Shown here: positions 13,657 through 17,097 of the stretch, piece by piece
How the letters are laid out: every line of letters begins with the position of its first letter
Numbering within the stretch: position 1 is the stretch's first letter
Assembly (NCBI GenBank): GCA_030618905.1
Contig: JAUXCL010000024.1
Span: 1 to 17,097 of the forward strand
Origin: Bacteroidales bacterium
Lineage (GTDB): Bacteria; Bacteroidota; Bacteroidia; Bacteroidales; B18-G4
Direction of reading: 5' to 3'
DNA length: 17,097 nt
The notes under the pieces: model-generated
Told to the model about the DNA's origin: nothing
Database searches by the model: none
What the model saw: the letters and a program-made list of their open reading frames with translations, nothing else
Program-made: the position numbers and the translations under genes

Positions 13657-14213
13657 TGAGCTACACACCAAGATTAAAAGAAAAGTATAAAGATGAGATT
13701 TCACCTGTTTTAATGAAGGAATTCAGTTACAAGAACATCATGCAGGTGCCTAAACTCAAGAAGATCACCCTGAACCAAGGTTTAGGTGAGGCCACATTCG
13801 ACAAGAAAATGGTTGATACAGGTGTTGAAGAAATGACATTAATTGCCGGACAACGTGCAATTCCAACCAAGTCGAAGAAAGATATCTCCAACTTTAAGCT
13901 CAGAAAAGGAATGCCCATCGGTGCAACCGTGACCTTGCGTGGAGACAAAATGTATGAATTCCTCGACAGGCTGATCTCAGTAGCCATCCCAAGGGTCAGG
14001 GACTTCAGGGGTGTCAATGACAAAGGTTTTGATGGCAGAGGCAATTATTCATTCGGTGTTACAGAACAGCTCATTTTCACAGAAATCAATATTGATGACG
14101 TGAACAAGATCAACGGTATGAACATCACATTTGTCACCTCTGCGAATACGGATAAAGAAGCTTATGCCCTGTTAAGAGAATTTGGTTTACCATTTAAAAA
14201 TATAAATAAATAA
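13656..14213 (+). CDS. rplE: 50S ribosomal protein L5 (uL5)
   Basis: L5 forms the 5S RNP with L18 and 5S rRNA and contacts P-site tRNA. The 185 residues begin MSYTPRLKEKYKDEI, continue with the LNQGLGEAT region, and include GQRAIPTKSKKDISNFKLRK in the middle, then PRVRDFRGVNDKGFDGRGNY (the 5S-binding side). The C-terminal ALLREFGLPF is standard. The start overlaps the rplX stop by one base and has an unusually good Shine-Dalgarno sequence. Confidence 0.98.
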   Translation: MSYTPRLKEKYKDEISPVLMKEFSYKNIMQVPKLKKITLNQGLGEATFDKKMVDTGVEEMTLIAGQRAIPTKSKKDISNFKLRKGMPIGATVTLRGDKMYEFLDRLISVAIPRVRDFRGVNDKGFDGRGNYSFGVTEQLIFTEINIDDVNKINGMNITFVTSANTDKEAYALLREFGLPFKNINK

Positions 14214-14218
14214 GCAAT

Positions 14219-14488
14219 ATGGCAAAGGAATCAATGAAAGCAAGGGAAGTCAAACGAGCTAAGCTCGTTGAAAAGTATGCTGCCAAAAGGGCTGAATTAA
14301 AAGCCAAAGGCGACTACATTGGTTTACAGAAACTTCCCAAAAATGCTTCACCTGTACGTTTGCACAACAGATGCAAGTTGACCGGAAGACCTAAGGGTTA
14401 TATGAGGCAATTTGGCATCTCCCGTATTAACTTCAGGGAAATGGCATTACAGGGACTTATCCCGGGAATTAAAAAAGCAAGTTGGTAA
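14219..14488 (+). CDS. rpsN: 30S ribosomal protein S14 (uS14), zinc-free form
   Basis: S14 completes the 30S head near the decoding site. The 89 residues match the long form that lacks zinc-binding cysteine pairs: only one Cys is present (in HNRCKLTGRPKGYMRQFGIS), and no CxxC motifs occur. Because it needs no zinc, this form is the one usually kept as the sole copy or used when zinc is low. The C-terminal block REMALQGLIPGIKKASW is typical. It begins 5 nt after rplE. Confidence 0.98.
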   Translation: MAKESMKAREVKRAKLVEKYAAKRAELKAKGDYIGLQKLPKNASPVRLHNRCKLTGRPKGYMRQFGISRINFREMALQGLIPGIKKASW

Positions 14489-14506
14489 TTATTAAATCAT
14501 TGGAAG

Positions 14507-14905
14507 ATGATCACAGATCCCATATCAGATTATTTGACAAGTATCAGGAACGGCATTTTAGCCAACCACAGAATAGTGGAAATTCCTGCTTCGAACATCA
14601 AGAAAGACATTACAAAGATCCTTTTCGAAAAAGGATACATTTTAAATTATAAGTTCGAGGATGATAATAAGCAAGGTATTATTAAAATTGCGCTTAAATA
14701 TCATCCCGTAACCAAACAATCCGCCATCAACAAGCTGGAAAGGGCAAGTCGCCCGGGATTGAGGAATTATGTTAACGCTACTAAGCTCCCGAGAGTACTC
14801 AACGGACTTGGTATCGCCATCATTTCTTCATCCATCGGTGTAATTACCGATAAAGAAGCCAGAAAAGAAAATGTTGGTGGAGAAGTATTGTGTTACGTAA
14901 GTTAA
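14507..14905 (+). CDS. rpsH: 30S ribosomal protein S8 (uS8)
   Basis: S8 binds the central domain of 16S rRNA, and in E. coli it represses the spc operon by binding an mRNA copy of that site near the rplE start. The 132 residues begin TDPISDYLTSIRNG and end with the RNA-binding GIAIISSSIGVITDKEA and GGEVLCYVS. The region around the rplE start here is coding rplX plus a Shine-Dalgarno sequence. I did not find an obvious copy of the S8 rRNA target by eye. Confidence 0.98.
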   Translation: MITDPISDYLTSIRNGILANHRIVEIPASNIKKDITKILFEKGYILNYKFEDDNKQGIIKIALKYHPVTKQSAINKLERASRPGLRNYVNATKLPRVLNGLGIAIISSSIGVITDKEARKENVGGEVLCYVS

Positions 14906-14924
14906 AACAAGAGAATTATTAATT

Positions 14925-15479
14925 ATGTCACGAATAGGAAAAGCACCAATCGCACTACCTGAAGGTGTAGAGGTTAATGTCTCAGATGACAATATCGTCA
15001 CCGTGAAAGGAAAACTTGGAGAGCTTACACAGGCTGTCAACCCCGACCTTACGGTTAAGGTGGAAGATGGAAATATCCTGGTTGAACGCCCTTCAGATGA
15101 GAAAGCGCATAAAGCCTTGCATGGCCTTTACAGGGCACTGATCGCTAATATGGTCAAAGGCGTTTCTGATGGGTTCAAAATTGTCCAGGAAATGGTAGGC
15201 GTTGGTTATAAAGCGTCAGCCAAAGGACAGGTATTAGAACTGTCAGTGGGTTATTCTCACAATGTTTTCTTTGAACTTCCGGAAGAAGTTAAATTAGAAA
15301 CGCTCACTGAAAGGGGTAAGAACCCGCTCATCATCCTGACATCGCATGATAAGCAATTGTTGGGACAGGTGGCGGCCAAGATCCGTTCGCTGAGAAAACC
15401 TGAACCCTATAAAGGTAAAGGAATCAGATACCAGGGTGAAGAAATTAGAAAGAAAGCTGGTAAAGCAGCTGCAGAATAA
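14925..15479 (+). CDS. rplF: 50S ribosomal protein L6 (uL6)
   Basis: L6 binds the sarcin-ricin region of 23S rRNA, near where elongation factors dock. The 184 residues form two repeated alpha/beta domains: the first opens MSRIGKAPIALPEGV, and the second holds GVGYKASAKGQVLELSVGYSH (90-110). The signature PEPYKGKGIRYQGEEIRKKAGK (157-178) closes it. The gap to rplR is 30 nt and contains no visible signal. Confidence 0.98.
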   Translation: MSRIGKAPIALPEGVEVNVSDDNIVTVKGKLGELTQAVNPDLTVKVEDGNILVERPSDEKAHKALHGLYRALIANMVKGVSDGFKIVQEMVGVGYKASAKGQVLELSVGYSHNVFFELPEEVKLETLTERGKNPLIILTSHDKQLLGQVAAKIRSLRKPEPYKGKGIRYQGEEIRKKAGKAAAE

Positions 15480-15509
15480 AATAAGTATATTCTTTAAACT
15501 CCTAAGAGG

Positions 15510-15872
15510 ATGAAAATAAAGGATCCAAAACAATACAGAAGACACAGAATCCGGATGAGGATACGCAAAATTGTCCAGGGTGACGCCGAAAGACCCAGGA
15601 TGAGCGTTTTCAGGAGCAATAAACAAATTTATGTCCAGCTCATTGATGATGCAGAAGGTCAAACATTGATCTCCGCTTCATCCAGGGAAAAAGGTATCAT
15701 TGACAAACAGGTCGCCAAGATTGAACAAGCGAAACTGGTTGGTCAACTGATCGCCGAAAAAGCTAAAGAAGCTGGAATTGAAAATGTTGTTTTTGACAGA
15801 GGCGGATATTTGTTTAACGGTAGAGTGAAATCATTGGCTGAGGCAGCCAGAGAAGGTGGACTAAAATTTTAA
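15510..15872 (+). CDS. rplR: 50S ribosomal protein L18 (uL18)
   Basis: L18 binds 5S rRNA and helps attach it to the large subunit. The 120 residues include the basic N-terminus RRHRIRMRIRKIVQGDAERPR and MSVFRSNKQIYVQLIDD. The C-terminal FDRGGYLFNGRVKSLAEAAREGGLKF is the family hallmark. The sequence AAGAGG directly before the ATG is too close to act as a Shine-Dalgarno site. Confidence 0.97.
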   Translation: MKIKDPKQYRRHRIRMRIRKIVQGDAERPRMSVFRSNKQIYVQLIDDAEGQTLISASSREKGIIDKQVAKIEQAKLVGQLIAEKAKEAGIENVVFDRGGYLFNGRVKSLAEAAREGGLKF

Positions 15873-15877
15873 TTATC

Positions 15878-16396
15878 ATGTCGAACGTAAATATCAAACG
15901 AGTTAAATCAAGTGAGATTGAATTCAAAGACAGGCTGGTAAGTATTCAGCGTGTAACCAAAGTCACCAAGGGTGGCCGTACCTTTAGCTTCTCTGCCATT
16001 GTTGTGGTAGGAAACGAAAATGGTGTCGTTGGCCATGGCCTGGGCAAGGCTAAAGAGGTTACCTCTGCCATCGCCAAAGGTATTGATGATGCCAAGAAGA
16101 ATCTGGTCAAGGTGCCGGTCCTGAAAGGAACGATCCCTCACGAAATTACGGGTAAGTACAGTGGCGCTAATGTATTCATCAAACCAGCAGCCCCGGGTAC
16201 CGGTGTGATTGCAGGAGGTGCAATGCGTGCTGTCATGGAGAGTGTAGGCATCAGAGACGTATTGGCCAAGTCAAAAGGATCATCCAACCCCCATAGTGTT
16301 GTCAAAGCAACGATTGATGCGCTTTCCAAACTCAGGGACCCGTACACAATTTCACAGCTCAGGGGAGTTGATCTGAACACAGTATTTAACGGTTAA
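15878..16396 (+). CDS. rpsE: 30S ribosomal protein S5 (uS5)
   Basis: S5 sits at the mRNA entry channel, affects translational accuracy, and is a target of spectinomycin-resistance changes in other bacteria. The N-terminal double-stranded-RNA-binding-like domain contains VVVGNENGVVGHGLGKAKEV (near 45-65). The C-terminal domain holds PGTGVIAGGAMRAVMESVGI (107-126) followed by RDVLAKSKGSSNPHSVV. The length, 172 residues, is normal. The gap after rplR is 5 nt. Confidence 0.98.
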   Translation: MSNVNIKRVKSSEIEFKDRLVSIQRVTKVTKGGRTFSFSAIVVVGNENGVVGHGLGKAKEVTSAIAKGIDDAKKNLVKVPVLKGTIPHEITGKYSGANVFIKPAAPGTGVIAGGAMRAVMESVGIRDVLAKSKGSSNPHSVVKATIDALSKLRDPYTISQLRGVDLNTVFNG

Positions 16397-16410
16397 TTAT
16401 TAATGCTGCC

Positions 16411-16590
16411 ATGAAGAAAATAAAGATAACACAAGTCCGAAGTGGAATTGGGCATCCGAAACGTCAGAAAAGGACCCTTGAGGCACTGGGTTTTAAAAGG
16501 CTCAACCAAACTTTAGAAGTTGAGGTAACACCTCAGATTGAAGGTATGATCAGAAAGGTCAAACACCTGATTGAAATTGAAGAAAAATAG
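16411..16590 (+). CDS. rpmD: 50S ribosomal protein L30 (uL30)
   Basis: This small gene encodes 59 residues starting MKKIKITQVRSGIGHPKRQK. The motif IGHPKRQKRTLEALGFKRLN, the spacing and the size are those of bacterial L30, which binds 23S rRNA domain II. Its place between rpsE and rplO is the conserved spc-operon position. It ends with TAG after EIEEK. Gaps are 14 nt before and 27 nt after. Not every bacterial lineage keeps L30, so its presence is a small taxonomic datum. Confidence 0.96.
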   Translation: MKKIKITQVRSGIGHPKRQKRTLEALGFKRLNQTLEVEVTPQIEGMIRKVKHLIEIEEK

Positions 16591-16617
16591 TCTGTAACAA
16601 GAAAATCAAAAAATAAA

Positions 16618-17064
16618 ATGGATTTAAGTAATCTTAAACCGGCTCCAAAATCAACCAAGTCAAGGAAAAGGATTGCTCGCGGGCAAGGGTCTGGAAAAGG
16701 GGGCACTTCAACACGTGGCCATAAAGGCGCACAATCAAGATCCGGATACAGCAAGAAAATGGGTTTTGAAGGTGGACAAATGCCATTGTACAGAAGGGTT
16801 CCTAAGTACGGTTTTAAAAACTTTAACCGCGTTGAGTACCACGGCATTAACGTTGATACCTTACAACAACTTGCCGATACCAGGAAACTGGATGTCATTG
16901 ATGTGGATACATTGATTGAGAATGGACTCGCATCCAAAAAAGATCTTGTTAAAATTTTAGGACGGGGTGAACTGAAGAGCAAACTGGAGGTCACTGCCCA
17001 TGCTTTCTCAGAAACAGCGAAAAGCAAAATTGAAGCAAAAGGTGGTGTTGCAACTAAAATCTAA
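16618..17064 (+). CDS. rplO: 50S ribosomal protein L15 (uL15)
   Basis: L15 is a late-assembling 50S protein with a long basic extension threaded through rRNA. The 148 residues start MDLSNLKPAPKSTKSRKRIA. They hold the extension GQGSGKGGTSTRGHKGAQSR (23-42) and FEGGQMPLYRRVPKYGFKN (50-68), followed by the globular C-terminal domain (residues about 75-148). It is followed after 6 nt by secY, the normal order. Confidence 0.98.
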   Translation: MDLSNLKPAPKSTKSRKRIARGQGSGKGGTSTRGHKGAQSRSGYSKKMGFEGGQMPLYRRVPKYGFKNFNRVEYHGINVDTLQQLADTRKLDVIDVDTLIENGLASKKDLVKILGRGELKSKLEVTAHAFSETAKSKIEAKGGVATKI

Positions 17065-17070
17065 AAGTGC

Positions 17071-17097
17071 ATGAAAAAGTTAATCCAAACGATTAGA
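17071..17097 (+). CDS. secY: N-terminus of preprotein translocase subunit SecY (partial)
   Basis: Nine codons, MKKLIQTIR, run to the window edge. SecY proteins commonly open with MKKLIxTIxN, and secY follows rplO in the spc operon of most bacteria. Position and start together make the call likely, although no membrane segment is visible yet. If correct, this gene encodes the protein-conducting channel subunit of the inner membrane, the route by which the exported proteins at the left of the window would leave the cytoplasm. Confidence 0.85.

Overview
The window looks like a chromosomal piece of a Bacteroidota (Bacteroidetes) genome, probably from or near the order Bacteroidales. The evidence is: promoters of the TAnnTTTG (-7) type; very few Shine-Dalgarno sequences; a secreted protein with a type IX secretion (T9SS) C-terminal sorting domain; and a str operon (rpsL-rpsG-fusA) that runs straight into the S10 and spc ribosomal clusters with no tuf gene between. 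The genus cannot be fixed from the sequence alone.

Positions 1-1890: a helicase-like gene fragment leaves on the minus strand at the left edge. It diverges from a two-gene unit (overlapping by 8 nt) of exported proteins: a T9SS cargo protein and a smaller secreted protein of unknown family. Positions 1891-1967: an unbroken run of eleven 7-nt units fills all but one base of the gap between two convergent stop codons. Positions 1969-4423 (minus strand): a tight three-gene operon of a cysteine hydrolase (isochorismatase superfamily), a thioredoxin-reductase-like flavoprotein without the redox CxxC, and an RlmN-like radical SAM protein that keeps the cluster cysteines and the C-terminal catalytic cysteine but has isoleucine where RlmN has its second catalytic cysteine. 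This cassette is the best candidate for undescribed chemistry here.

Positions 4424-4758: a divergent control region. A strong Bacteroidota promoter starts the ribosomal operon, and a leader of about 205 nt follows. The leader can form several competing helices and ends in a terminator-like hairpin 23 nt before rpsL.

Positions 4759-17097: one uninterrupted plus-strand operon of rpsL, rpsG, fusA, rpsJ, rplC, rplD, rplW, rplB, rpsS, rplV, rpsC, rplP, rpmC, rpsQ, rplN, rplX, rplE, rpsN, rpsH, rplF, rplR, rpsE, rpmD, rplO and the first codons of secY. Gaps are 2-38 nt, or slight overlaps. Together these genes build both ribosomal subunits, supply elongation factor G and lead into the SecY translocon. 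No internal gap is large enough for the E. coli-type control sites between cistrons, so the 5' leader is the obvious place to look for regulation. I see no tRNA, rRNA, CRISPR array, insertion sequence or phage gene.
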